A DNA stretch of 16,558 nucleotides from JANMEB01 sp041740495 (GCA_041740495.1 JBGSLW010000178.1:1-16558); one strand, 5' to 3'; positions 6,316-14,610 are shown, counted from the first letter of the stretch. The notes: generated by a model from the letters alone, not told the origin. Made by a program: numbers and translations.

Positions 6316-8712
6316 TTACCCTTCGCCCGCTTCACTGTCGTCGTCGGTTTGGGCTCGGCGCCGGCGGCCGCGGCCGGTTGGTTCTTCCTCGGCAGGCGGG
6401 GCCGGCTTTTCCGCCAAGCTCCCCACATCCAGCGTGAACATCCCGCGGCCGTGCGTGGCGGCGACCAAGACGAAGTCGCGAGGGTGAACGACCAGGTCGT
6501 GCACGAACGTCAGCGGCAGCTTGCTCCCCAAGACTTCCCAAGTCGTCCCCCCATCCTTGGTGACGTAGACCCCCAGGTCGGTCCCGACGTAGAGCAAGTC
6601 CTTGTTGCGAGAATCTTCCACAATCACATTCACCGGCCCCCCCGGTATGTTGCCGCTGATGTCCTCCCAAGTCTGACCGTAATCCCGGCTGCGCCAGAGG
6701 TAGCACTGGAAGTCGTTGTCCCGTTTGCCGTTCTGAGTCGCGTAGACCGTGCCTTCCTCGAAACGCGAGGCCGCCACGCGGGAGAACCATTTGCCTGACG
6801 GCAAGCCGCTGGTGATTTCGGTCCACTCCAGCCCGCCGTTCCGCGTCACGTGCAGCCGACCGTCGTCCGTGCCGGCGTAGATCAACCCGAACTTGAGCGG
6901 CGATTCGCACAGCGTGCTGATCGTGGCGAAGGAAATGTTCCCTTGCTTCTCTGGATCGAAGGCGGTCAGGTCGGGGCTGATCCGCTCCCAGTTATCTCCG
7001 CGATTGACGCTGCGAAAGACATGCTGCATCCCGTGGTAAATGATCCGCGGATTGTGCGGGGAGAGTTGAAACGGCGCCAGCCACTGGCCGCGCAACGCCG
7101 GTTCTCCCTCGGCCGCCTTCGGCACGATCGACTTGGTCCGCCGCGGGTTGAGCGTGGAGCGCATGATCGAGCCGTAGAACGATTCGGAAAACAGCACGTT
7201 GTTGTCCTCCGGATCGAGCGCGATGTAGCTGGCTTCACCCCCGGGGATCGGCTTCCAGTTCGATTCCGGACTGCGGCCGGGCCGATGGTTCGATGGCCCC
7301 ATCCAGCTCATGTTGTCCTGAATCGAGCCGTACACGTTGAAAGGTTCGGCGTTGTCAACCGCCACGTTGTAGAACTGCACGACCGGCAAGTTCTCCAAGT
7401 TCTTCCAGGTCTCGCCGCCGTCGTAGGAAATATTGATCCCGCCGTCGTTGCCGTTGACGATATGCTGCGAGTTGTCCGGGTTGATCCACATCGCATGGTG
7501 GTCGCCGTGCAACCCGCGATAGTCCGCGGACTGGAAGGTCTTCCCGCCGTCGGTCGATTTCAATAGCGAGACGCCCAGCACGAAAATCGTGTTCTCGTCG
7601 GTCGGATCGACTCGCATTTGCCCGAAGACCCAGCCGTAGGTGGCGAACGTCCGCTGCAGGAGCTCCGACTTCTCCGTCGTCAGTTGGAAGGTCTTTCCTC
7701 CATCATCCGAGCGGTAGACTTGGGCCCCCTTGATCACATCGGCGCGGGCCCGGTTGTACGAGTCCCGCTCCCCCTCTTCCGCTTTCCGCGCAACGTCGTG
7801 GTTGTCGACCACCACATAGACGACTTGCGGATTGCTGGGGGCGACGATGACCCCCATCCGCCCGGCCATGCCGCGCGGCGGGAGTCCCTCGCTGAGATGT
7901 TTCCAAGTCTTCCCGCCATCCTGCGTCTTGTAGATCCCTCCGCCGGGGCCCGGAACCGGATCGCTCCATTTGCGGCGGATGCGATGCCACAGCGACGCAT
8001 AGAGCGTATTCGGTTCGCTGGGGTCCATCACCAGGTCGACCGCGCCGGACATTTCGTCTTCCTTCAAGACCAGCTCCCAGGTGGCGCCTCCGTCGACGGT
8101 CTTGTACACGCCACGCTCCGGGTTGGTGGTCCATTCGCGGCCCCCCGCCGCCACATAAACGATGTTCGGATCGGTGGGATGGATCACGATCCGAGCAATA
8201 TGATGGGTGTCGGCGAGTCCCATGTGGGCCCAAGTCTTCCCCGCGTCGGTGGACTTGTAGACCCCGGTCCCCGACATGCTGCTGCGAAAGATATTGGGCT
8301 CCCCTAATCCGACCCAAACGGTATCAGGCTGGGAGGGGGCACAAGCCACGGCGCCGGTCGAGCCCGAGGGGGCGTCTTCGAAGATCGCTTCCCAGGTCGT
8401 CCCTTCGTTGGTCGTCTTCCACAAGCCCCCCGACGCCGTTGCGACGTAGTACGTAAACGTCTGTCCGGCTGGAACCGCGATATCGGTGACTCGACCCGAC
8501 ATCGACAACGGTCCGATGTGCGCCCACTCCAAGTCCTTCGTCGACGATTGCTCGCGCATCTCCAGATGTTGGGCATGCCAGGCCAATCGCTGTGCGGAAT
8601 CGAGCACCGGAGGTTTGGCGTCTTGGGCCACGGACGCCGAGGCGCCGACCCAGGCAACTGCGACGACGCAAGCGGATAACGCAACACGGACACGGGTTAG
8701 GTCGAGATGCAT
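6316..8712 (-). CDS. Secreted BNR/Asp-box repeat beta-propeller protein
   Basis: The 798-residue protein has a signal peptide (about 1-29, cleavage near SVA|Q) and then a series of Asp-box motifs of the form S/T-x-D-x-G-x-T-W. They appear near residues 100, 154, 205, 263, 335, 386 and 429, with about four weaker ones in the second half (for example SRDYGQTW and TKDGGTTW). Such repeats fold into the blades of a beta-propeller, as in sialidases, sortilin/VPS10 domains and photosystem II assembly factor YCF48; the count suggests two propellers. I see no sialidase catalytic arginine triad that I could assign, so I do not call it a glycosidase. The C-terminus is a charged, arginine- and acid-rich tail. 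It is probably periplasmic or surface-located. A GGGAG about 10 nt upstream supports the ATG at 8712. A possible -35 element (TTGACT on the minus strand, plus-strand 8780-8785) has no good -10 partner. Confidence 0.88.
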   Translation of the reverse strand: MHLDLTRVRVALSACVVAVAWVGASASVAQDAKPPVLDSAQRLAWHAQHLEMREQSSTKDLEWAHIGPLSMSGRVTDIAVPAGQTFTYYVATASGGLWKTTNEGTTWEAIFEDAPSGSTGAVACAPSQPDTVWVGLGEPNIFRSSMSGTGVYKSTDAGKTWAHMGLADTHHIARIVIHPTDPNIVYVAAGGREWTTNPERGVYKTVDGGATWELVLKEDEMSGAVDLVMDPSEPNTLYASLWHRIRRKWSDPVPGPGGGIYKTQDGGKTWKHLSEGLPPRGMAGRMGVIVAPSNPQVVYVVVDNHDVARKAEEGERDSYNRARADVIKGAQVYRSDDGGKTFQLTTEKSELLQRTFATYGWVFGQMRVDPTDENTIFVLGVSLLKSTDGGKTFQSADYRGLHGDHHAMWINPDNSQHIVNGNDGGINISYDGGETWKNLENLPVVQFYNVAVDNAEPFNVYGSIQDNMSWMGPSNHRPGRSPESNWKPIPGGEASYIALDPEDNNVLFSESFYGSIMRSTLNPRRTKSIVPKAAEGEPALRGQWLAPFQLSPHNPRIIYHGMQHVFRSVNRGDNWERISPDLTAFDPEKQGNISFATISTLCESPLKFGLIYAGTDDGRLHVTRNGGLEWTEITSGLPSGKWFSRVAASRFEEGTVYATQNGKRDNDFQCYLWRSRDYGQTWEDISGNIPGGPVNVIVEDSRNKDLLYVGTDLGVYVTKDGGTTWEVLGSKLPLTFVHDLVVHPRDFVLVAATHGRGMFTLDVGSLAEKPAPPAEEEPTGRGRRRRAQTDDDSEAGEG

Positions 8713-8852
8713 GGCGAAAAAACTCCCTCAGCAAGTGTTCCGGGGATGAGGATTGAAACTGTTCGATGTGGCTGATTCTAGTCAAAACATTCGCAGGGAA
8801 TACCCACCTCTATTGCAGTTTTGGGCGCACTGTAGCGTGAGCTGAAAAATTG

Positions 8853-8923
8853 GCCGCCTGGCGCTAGCCTGCGGTTTCGGGAATCCCTGGACCGACCGAA
8901 ACCGCTGGCTAGCGCCAGGCGGC
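8853..8923. repeat. Near-perfect 28-bp inverted repeat (REP-like)
   Basis: The left arm (8853-8880) and right arm (8896-8923) pair at 27 of 28 positions: a 17-bp outer stem, one T-T mismatch, then a 10-bp inner stem, around a 15-nt loop. The outer arm reads GCCGCCTGGCGCTAGCC. It lies 23 bp downstream of the acylphosphatase stop codon and could end its transcript, but no T-run follows. A related 18-bp sequence at the right window edge (16541-16558) differs at two positions, which points to a dispersed family. Confidence 0.92.
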
Positions 8924-8946
8924 TGATAGTAAGTGTCTGCCAGGAA

Positions 8947-9225
8947 TTAGCGGCGCACGGAAAACTCCGTGAACTCGCCGGTCGCAGGGCCGACCTGCTG
9001 TTGCACCCTGTGCGAACAGTGAGCCATTTCACTGGATAGATCGGCCAGAAAGGCCTCGAGGTCCGGCGGAGTGCCCTCCGCAATTAACTCGACGCGGCCA
9101 TCGTCCAGATTCCGTACAAAGCCCGTGAGCGGATACTGTCCGGCGACGCGCCGCGCCGTGTAGCGAAACCCGACCCCCTGCACCCGACCGGAAAAGTACG
9201 CGGTGAGTCGTTGGAGAGAAGCCAT
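8947..9225 (-). CDS. acyP: Acylphosphatase
   Basis: This 92-residue cytoplasmic enzyme hydrolyses the carboxyl-phosphate bond of acyl phosphates. The length and fold pattern match the family. The signature GRVQGVGFR (13-21) gives the phosphate-binding loop with catalytic R21, and GFVRNLDDGRVEL (35-47) contains catalytic N39. The ATG at 9225 is where family similarity begins; the ribosome binding site is weak (GAGTGG). The open frame extends upstream to 9363, but that stretch translates the 19-bp repeat array and is not expected to be protein. The array begins 47 bp upstream of the start, so the promoter must lie within or beyond repeat DNA unless the gene is read from further upstream. Confidence 0.93.
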   Translation of the reverse strand: MASLQRLTAYFSGRVQGVGFRYTARRVAGQYPLTGFVRNLDDGRVELIAEGTPPDLEAFLADLSSEMAHCSHRVQQQVGPATGEFTEFSVRR

Positions 9226-9272
9226 GGTCCACTCATTGTCATTCGCGGGGCGGTTGTTGGTCAACTCGCGTT

Positions 9273-9394
9273 GTCCTTCCTGCGCGCTACCGTCCTTCCT
9301 GTGCGCTACCGTCCTTCCTGCGCACAACCGTCCTTCCTGCGCACAACCGTCCTTCCTTTGCACTACCGTCCTTCCTGTGCACTACCGTCATTCC
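9273..9394. repeat. 19-bp tandem array, left of the MITE
   Basis: Units begin at 9273, 9292, 9311, 9330, 9349 and 9368, a strict 19-bp period. The start of a seventh unit (9387) coincides with the left terminal repeat of the MITE-like element. The shared core is CCGTCCTTCCTG, close to the element terminus CCGTCATTCCTG; the rest varies between CGCGCTA, CGCACAA and TGCACTA types. No unique spacers occur, so it is not a CRISPR array. Confidence 0.9.
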
Positions 9395-9468
9395 TGCGGA
9401 GGCAGGAATCCACACGCGTGTCGGCATCCTGCCACCAGTGGGTTCCGGGTCTCAGCCCGGAATGACGG
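9385..9468. mobile_element. 84-bp MITE-like element with 10-bp terminal inverted repeats
   Basis: The termini CCGTCATTCC (9385-9394) and GGAATGACGG (9459-9468) are perfect inverted repeats. Just inside the left end is a hairpin, ATTCCTGC/GCAGGAAT (9390-9406), and near the right end a weaker one, CCGGG/CCCGG (9447-9460). The pattern GTCATTCC-N-GGAATCC...GGAATGAC resembles the widespread small repeats of other bacteria, such as the dRS3 repeats of Neisseria. It has no coding capacity and would need a transposase acting in trans. No clean target-site duplication can be read because tandem arrays abut both ends. Confidence 0.75.
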
Positions 9469-9603
9469 AAGGCAAACGAAATCCGGAGTGACGGAAGGCA
9501 AACGAAACCCGGAATGACGGAAGGCAAACGAAACCCGGAATGACGGAAGGCAAACGAAACCCGGAACGACGGAAGGAAAACGAAACCCGGAATGACGGCA
9601 GGG
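9459..9603. repeat. 26-bp tandem array, right of the MITE
   Basis: Units begin at 9459, 9485, 9511, 9537, 9563 and 9589, a strict 26-bp period, with five full copies and a partial one. Each starts with GGAATGACGG, the right terminal repeat of the MITE-like element, and continues with AAGGCAAACGAAACCC. The array stops 12 bp before the stop codon of the next minus-strand gene. Confidence 0.92.
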
Positions 9604-9614
9604 TGACCGCACCA

Positions 9615-11027
9615 CTACTCCCCGGGGACGTGTCCCGGCTGTTGGTACTTTTGTTGATACTTCTGATACAGCCGCAGTTGCTTGTTCGTCAGATCGACCG
9701 GGCGGCCTTGGATGTAGGCGGCCAAGACTTCGTTCCGCGTCTCCAGCGGATCGCCGTTGGTGACGATCAACGTCGCGTCTTTGCCGACGTCCAGCGAGCC
9801 GACGCGGTCGGCGACACCCAGGATCTCGGCCGGATAGAGCGTGATCGCCCTGAGGGCTTCGGCCGAAGGCAAGCCGAACCCGACGGCGGTTCCGGCGTGC
9901 AGCGGGAGCGTGCGAGTATTCCACGTCTCGGAGCGATCGGTGGTCGAAATGCAGAACTGGATCCCCGCATCCAACAAGCGGCGGGGGAGCGTGTAGGCGT
10001 GATCGTAGGGATCGCCGCGGCGCAGCGGCATTCGGTAGACCGCGGAGACAATCACCGGCACGTTGTGTTTCCTGAGCAAGTCCGCACAGAGCGGGGCATC
10101 GTAGCCTCCTAAGATAATAGTCCGCGCATTCTGTTCGACGCCGAAAGCCACCGCCGCTTGAATATCGACCAGCTGGTCGGCTCGAATGACAAGCGGCAGC
10201 TGGCCGTTGGCAGCGGCGCCCAAGGCCTCAAGCCGCAAGTCGAATGGCTGCTCGGCTTCGGCGGAATTCCGCAACAGCGCGTACTGGCGGGCCTGAGCGA
10301 ACCAATCGCGTAACTCCTCGATCTGTGCCGTCGGGCTGGGGCCTTGCTCTTCATCCGGTCGAGGTGGTCCGCGGCGTCGGCCGCGATTCTGCGACGGCCA
10401 GTTGATGTGCAGGGCCGCTCGGTCGCGCAGCGTCATATCTTCATACGTCCAGCCGTCCAGTTGCAGTACCGAAGACTGACCGGAGATCAGTCCACCCTGT
10501 GGCGCGGTGAGGGCCAGCAGCACGCCGCCGGCGCGCGTGACGGGGATCACTTCGCTGTCCGGGTTGACCGCCACGTTGGCGACGACGTTTGCGTTGTTTC
10601 GACCCGTTTCCGTGTGGTCGATCGTGGCCGCGACCGATGCGATTTCGGTCAGGCCCAATTGCGAGTGCGATTCGAACAGCCCGGGATAGATGTGCTTGCC
10701 GGTCACGTCGATCGATTCGGTTCCCTGCGGCAATTCAACCGAGGCACCGACGGCGGTCAATTTCCCGTCGGCGAACAGCACGGTCGCCGACTCCAGCGTG
10801 TCGCCGCTGACGGTGTGCACGGTCCCACCCACCAAGGCGATTGGATGATCCTGCGGCGGGGCGGGGACCTGGGCTGCGGCAGGGAGACAGCCCCACAGGC
10901 ACAGCCCACCGCTCACGGCACAGGCTACCGCGCAGAAGACTGTGCGAAAGCTAACTGGATTCGTGATCGAGCGGCGGCTCGAACCGCTTGTACGACGGCC
11001 TTTGTAGGCCGTCACCGTGACAACCAT
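9615..11027 (-). CDS. Secreted amidohydrolase-family protein with altered metal motif
   Basis: The 470-residue protein belongs to the amidohydrolase superfamily in the imidazolonepropionase-like branch. It has a hydrophobic export segment (about 29-52, cleavage near AAA|Q) and the small beta-sandwich start LVGGTVHTVSGD (65-76). The barrel entry is GKHIYPGLFESHSQLG (110-125), and the C-terminal block GSLDVGKDATLIV is typical. The metal-binding HxH is H121-S-Q123, and the later barrel histidines are not evident, so hydrolysis by the usual mechanism is doubtful. The start is uncertain. The ATG at 11027 gives a plausible but long basic n-region with SRR (17-19), a weak twin-arginine candidate. 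An in-frame ATG at 11180, with AAGGG 8 nt upstream, overlaps the stop codon of the previous gene and would add a 51-residue segment that translates a palindromic repeat. It is the second gene of an operon with the larger amidohydrolase. Confidence 0.82.
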   Translation of the reverse strand: MVVTVTAYKGRRTSGSSRRSITNPVSFRTVFCAVACAVSGGLCLWGCLPAAAQVPAPPQDHPIALVGGTVHTVSGDTLESATVLFADGKLTAVGASVELPQGTESIDVTGKHIYPGLFESHSQLGLTEIASVAATIDHTETGRNNANVVANVAVNPDSEVIPVTRAGGVLLALTAPQGGLISGQSSVLQLDGWTYEDMTLRDRAALHINWPSQNRGRRRGPPRPDEEQGPSPTAQIEELRDWFAQARQYALLRNSAEAEQPFDLRLEALGAAANGQLPLVIRADQLVDIQAAVAFGVEQNARTIILGGYDAPLCADLLRKHNVPVIVSAVYRMPLRRGDPYDHAYTLPRRLLDAGIQFCISTTDRSETWNTRTLPLHAGTAVGFGLPSAEALRAITLYPAEILGVADRVGSLDVGKDATLIVTNGDPLETRNEVLAAYIQGRPVDLTNKQLRLYQKYQQKYQQPGHVPGE

Positions 11028-11103
11028 GTTTTCGAAACCCCGCCGATCATGCTGAGCGTGCGGGTGAAATTTTCGGTCATTGTCCCGGCCTACAAAGGCC
11101 GGG
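10994..11103. repeat. Inverted pair of REP-like palindromes
   Basis: The left palindrome (10994-11013) has 8-bp arms GACGGCCT/AGGCCGTC around TTGT. The right one (11084-11103) has 8-bp arms CCCGGCCT/AGGCCGGG around ACAA. The two share the core GGCCTACAAAGGCC in opposite orientation, separated by 70 bp, the arrangement of a REPIN or BIME. The left palindrome falls within the N-terminal codons of the downstream amidohydrolase if its start is 11027; the right falls upstream of that start. Confidence 0.8.
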
Positions 11104-11172
11104 GTACGATGACGATCGCGAGGCAGCATTCGGTCACGTGCGATTGGTTGGTCGTCTCGCGCACAAGTGTCG

Positions 11173-14100
11173 TTACTCATCGGAATGCCCTTCGTCATGG
11201 TGATGCTCATGCGCGTGGAGTTCGTCGTCGTGGTGATGGGAGTGCCCGCAATACTCGTCGTAGCGTGGCCAAAGCCGCGCCGGGTCGAACCGCCCCCGCT
11301 CGGGTTCCGCGGAGTCCTGGCCGGAGCGAAGGACCTTTTGAATCAGTTCGGCCTTCATCGCCGCGTGCTGCTGCGCCACCGTGGCCTCCAGCGCCCGATC
11401 GAAATAGCGGCGTCCGTCGATCCACGTCTGTTCGCAGACGCTGGTCACCGCCAGTGGATCGCCGCTCCACAACACCAGATCGGCGTGTTTGCCCGGTTCG
11501 ATGCTGCCGACGTACGCGTCGATTCGCAGTTGCTTGGCGGGGTTGAGCGTCACGAATTTGAGCGCCTCCTCCGGGGAGAGGCCCCCGTAGCGGACCGCCT
11601 TGGCGGCTTCGTGGTTGAGGTGCCGAGCCAACTCGCCGTCATCCGAATTGAAGCTGACGACGATTCCCGCGTTGTGCATGATCGCCCCGGCGTAGGGGAT
11701 CGCGTCGAACACCTCCATCTTGTAGGCCCACCAGTCGGAAAAAGCGCTGGCCGTCGCGCCGTGCTTGGCCATCGCGTCGGCGACTTTGTAGCCTTCCAAA
11801 ATGTGCTGGAAGCTGCCGATGGTGATGTCGTATTGATCCAAGACGCGGATCAGAGCCAAGATCTCGTCCTGGCGATAGCTGTGGCAATGGATCCACCGCT
11901 GTCCCTCCAGAATCTCGGCCAAGGCTTCCAACTCCAGGTCGCGCCGCGGCGGCAAACCGCGATGCGTCTCCTCCCAGCGCTTTTGAGTATCGCGATACTC
12001 TCCGGCAGCGCGGAACGCGTCGTGCATAATTTGCTCGACCCCCATCCGCGTCTGCGGGTAGCGACTGGAGGGAGATTGGCGGTTGCTCTGCTTGACGTTT
12101 TCGCCGAGCGCGAATTTGATCCCGGCGGGGGCCTCCGCAAACTTCATCTGCTGGTCGTTCGCTCCCCACCGCAATTTGATCACCTGATTCTGGCCGCCGA
12201 TCGGATTGGCCGACCCGTGCAGAATGTTTGCGGCGGTCACGCCCCCGGCCAATTGGCGGTAGATCGTGATGTCATTGCAGTCGATGAAATCGCCGATGCG
12301 GACTTCGGCGGTGATCGCCTGGCCGACTTCGTTCACGCCGCTGTCCGTCGCCATGTGCGAATGGCAGTCGATAATTCCCGGGGTGAGATGTTTGCCGCTG
12401 CCGTCGACCTCGAGTTCCGCGGCGGGGAGTTCGGCCCCCTCCGGGAAAATCTGCAAGATCTTCCCGTTCCCGAACAGGACGCTACCCCGTTCCAGGACCC
12501 CTTGCGGGCCGCAGGTCCAAAGCGTGACGTTCTTGATCAGGACGGTGGCCGGTTGAGGGGGGAGGTCGCTGCGGCCGAAATCTCCCAACGGATGTTGGAC
12601 GGGATGACCGGCCGGCTCGCTGCGCGGCTTTTCGTCTGCACCCCCCGCGCCCTTTTCCTCGTCGTCGGCAGGCTTGTCTGGCGACGCGTCCGTCGGTGAT
12701 TCTTCTTTGGTCGACTTCTCTTCGGACTCAGCGGATTCTTCCGCGGAGGGCTCGTCGTCGCCGCGGCCTCGTTTCCCTCCGCGTTTAGGCTTTTCCGCCA
12801 AGTCGCCGACGCGAGCCGCCTGCAGCTTGCGAACCGTGCCGTCCGGCAAGACGACCGATCCGAGCGCCGAATCGGGTCGGTCGACCACCCACTGAATCAA
12901 CGCCGTCCCCTTCGCACCAAATTTTTCGAAGTCAAACGAAGCGGAGAAATGTGCGTCTTGGACCGTCACGTCCTTGAGCTCGATCGCTTTCTCGCCGTCG
13001 GCGTCGTCGCGATTCAGGGCGATCGAGGCGGAGGGCTTGGCTTTGCTGCGCAACGCCAAGAACGAATGCAAGTCCGATTGCTCGGGGGACTGGATCTCCC
13101 ACAGGCCGTCGAGCCGAATCGCGGCGGCCGCATCGTACTCATGACGAGCCCCGGCGACCCACGTTTCCACGATTTTCGATTTTGCATCGAACAGGGGGAG
13201 ATCGCTGACCACCAAACTGGCGAACTTGCCTGGTTCCAGCGTCCCCAATTGACCGTCGACGCCGAACAGGCGGGCCGGCGCCGTGGTCAACGCTTCCAAC
13301 GCGGCGGTTTCGGAGAGCCCCCGTTCGACCGCCAGGCGAAGTTGCTTCCAAAACTCGGTCGGCTTTTCCAAGCCGTCGGTGGTGAAGGCGATCGGCACGC
13401 TGGCGCCCACCAGCCGCGCGGGGTTTTCCGGAGCGTGGTCCCAGTGCATCAGCGCCTCCAACGTGACATTCAACGCAGCGGCAGGGCTTTTCACATCGGG
13501 GGGTTTGGGAAAATCGACTGGGAGGATCACCGGTGCGCCGAGCGCCGCGACTTCGCTGAGCCGGCGATACTCGTTGCCGCTTCCCAACAAGACCAGCCGC
13601 AAACCGAACTCGCGGGCGAACCGATCCGCCCGGAGTGCAAACAACTCGTTGCTGATCTGAGTCGCGAAGGGCAAGTCCCCAGCCAGCGCCGCTTGCAAGG
13701 CCTCCAGCGTTTCGTTCCGCTCCGGTCGCGGCAGACGCGGGTCATTTTGAGCGGCTCGCCAGGCATCCCGATACCAGATCGCATCGTACAACGCCTGTCG
13801 GGCCAAGGCATAAGCGCCCATCGGCGATGTCGGGTAGGAGGGACCGTCGCCCGTGTCGCGACCGCCGAAGCGAAACCGTGCGGTCAGCTGCGCGTGCTGC
13901 GCCACGTCCCCCCGCAATAACGCCTGGTGCGCCGGGCCATCGGAGATGTGCACCAGGCAGCTGCTCCCGCGGACGATCCCCTCGGTCGGCGCCAAGAGTG
14001 CGGCGGTGAATCCCGACTTGCGAAGGTCGTCGCGACCGAGTTTGCTCAAGTCCAACCCGTCGGCGACGCGGACCTCCGGTCGTATCTGTTGATTCCAATA

Positions 14101-14457
14101 CGCGGTCGCCGGCCGACTGACCGCGGCGGTGTCCCAGGGGAGGTAGCTGTCGATGAAGCCGGGGTAAAGGTGCTTGCCGGCGACGTCGATGACTTCGGCC
14201 CCCTCGGGCGCTTGTGCATCCGTGCCGACCGCCACGATCTTCTGGCCGTGGATCACCACCGCGGCGTTGTCCAATTGGCGGTGTGCGTCCAGGTGCACCG
14301 TCCCGCCGCGCAAGACATACCATTCGGGATTCGCCGAATGCAAACCGACGGTGGGCGGGGTGGCGGGAACCTGCCCGCAAATCGATTCCCACGCCGCGGT
14401 CGTCCAACAAACCGCGATCGATAACGCAATCTTGAACGCTCGTCGAGAACAAAGCAT
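11173..14457 (-). CDS. Tat-exported double-domain amidohydrolase with His-rich tail
   Basis: The 1094-residue protein begins with CSRRAFK (3-9) followed by a hydrophobic stretch, a good twin-arginine signal. The first amidohydrolase domain (about 45-450) has the barrel entry YPGFIDSYLPW, in which the metal-binding HxH is lost. A middle region and a Lys/Glu/Asp/Ser-rich linker (about 550-618) follow. The second domain (about 640-1045) looks intact: H699-S-H701, H857 and H859 in WIHCHSY, H885 in FQHILEG and D939 in NSDDGE fit the binuclear or mononuclear metal site of imidazolonepropionase-like enzymes. The last 24 residues contain ten histidines among acidic residues, suggesting metal binding. 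The substrate is unknown. The ATG at 14457 was chosen because the signal peptide starts there; its ribosome binding site is weak, and a TTG at 14499 is the longer option. The stop codon overlaps or nearly touches the next amidohydrolase gene, so the two are probably co-transcribed. Tat export would suit an enzyme that takes up metal in the cytoplasm. Confidence 0.88.
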   Translation of the reverse strand: MLCSRRAFKIALSIAVCWTTAAWESICGQVPATPPTVGLHSANPEWYVLRGGTVHLDAHRQLDNAAVVIHGQKIVAVGTDAQAPEGAEVIDVAGKHLYPGFIDSYLPWDTAAVSRPATAYWNQQIRPEVRVADGLDLSKLGRDDLRKSGFTAALLAPTEGIVRGSSCLVHISDGPAHQALLRGDVAQHAQLTARFRFGGRDTGDGPSYPTSPMGAYALARQALYDAIWYRDAWRAAQNDPRLPRPERNETLEALQAALAGDLPFATQISNELFALRADRFAREFGLRLVLLGSGNEYRRLSEVAALGAPVILPVDFPKPPDVKSPAAALNVTLEALMHWDHAPENPARLVGASVPIAFTTDGLEKPTEFWKQLRLAVERGLSETAALEALTTAPARLFGVDGQLGTLEPGKFASLVVSDLPLFDAKSKIVETWVAGARHEYDAAAAIRLDGLWEIQSPEQSDLHSFLALRSKAKPSASIALNRDDADGEKAIELKDVTVQDAHFSASFDFEKFGAKGTALIQWVVDRPDSALGSVVLPDGTVRKLQAARVGDLAEKPKRGGKRGRGDDEPSAEESAESEEKSTKEESPTDASPDKPADDEEKGAGGADEKPRSEPAGHPVQHPLGDFGRSDLPPQPATVLIKNVTLWTCGPQGVLERGSVLFGNGKILQIFPEGAELPAAELEVDGSGKHLTPGIIDCHSHMATDSGVNEVGQAITAEVRIGDFIDCNDITIYRQLAGGVTAANILHGSANPIGGQNQVIKLRWGANDQQMKFAEAPAGIKFALGENVKQSNRQSPSSRYPQTRMGVEQIMHDAFRAAGEYRDTQKRWEETHRGLPPRRDLELEALAEILEGQRWIHCHSYRQDEILALIRVLDQYDITIGSFQHILEGYKVADAMAKHGATASAFSDWWAYKMEVFDAIPYAGAIMHNAGIVVSFNSDDGELARHLNHEAAKAVRYGGLSPEEALKFVTLNPAKQLRIDAYVGSIEPGKHADLVLWSGDPLAVTSVCEQTWIDGRRYFDRALEATVAQQHAAMKAELIQKVLRSGQDSAEPERGRFDPARLWPRYDEYCGHSHHHDDELHAHEHHHDEGHSDE

Positions 14458-14610
14458 AGATGATTCCGGTGCGAAAAAAGTCGTTGGTCGCTCGGACAAA
14501 CCACGAGTCCAACTATAGCATGGGGATCGCGAATCGATAGCTCCGCGGCAGCGGGTTTCCCTCGAAAAAATTGGTGGGTCAAACGGGCAAGATCCAACTC
14601 GTTACCCAGT

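Noticed and set aside
9226..9363. N-terminal extension of acylphosphatase
   Set aside because: The extra residues are a translation of the 19-bp array. Family similarity starts at the ATG at 9225.
9273..9603. CRISPR array
   Set aside because: The 19-bp and 26-bp units follow one another directly without unique spacers, and no cas gene is present.
11167..12699. 510-residue plus-strand open frame
   Set aside because: It is antisense to the second domain of the large amidohydrolase and shows no motif of its own; long antisense frames are common at this GC content.
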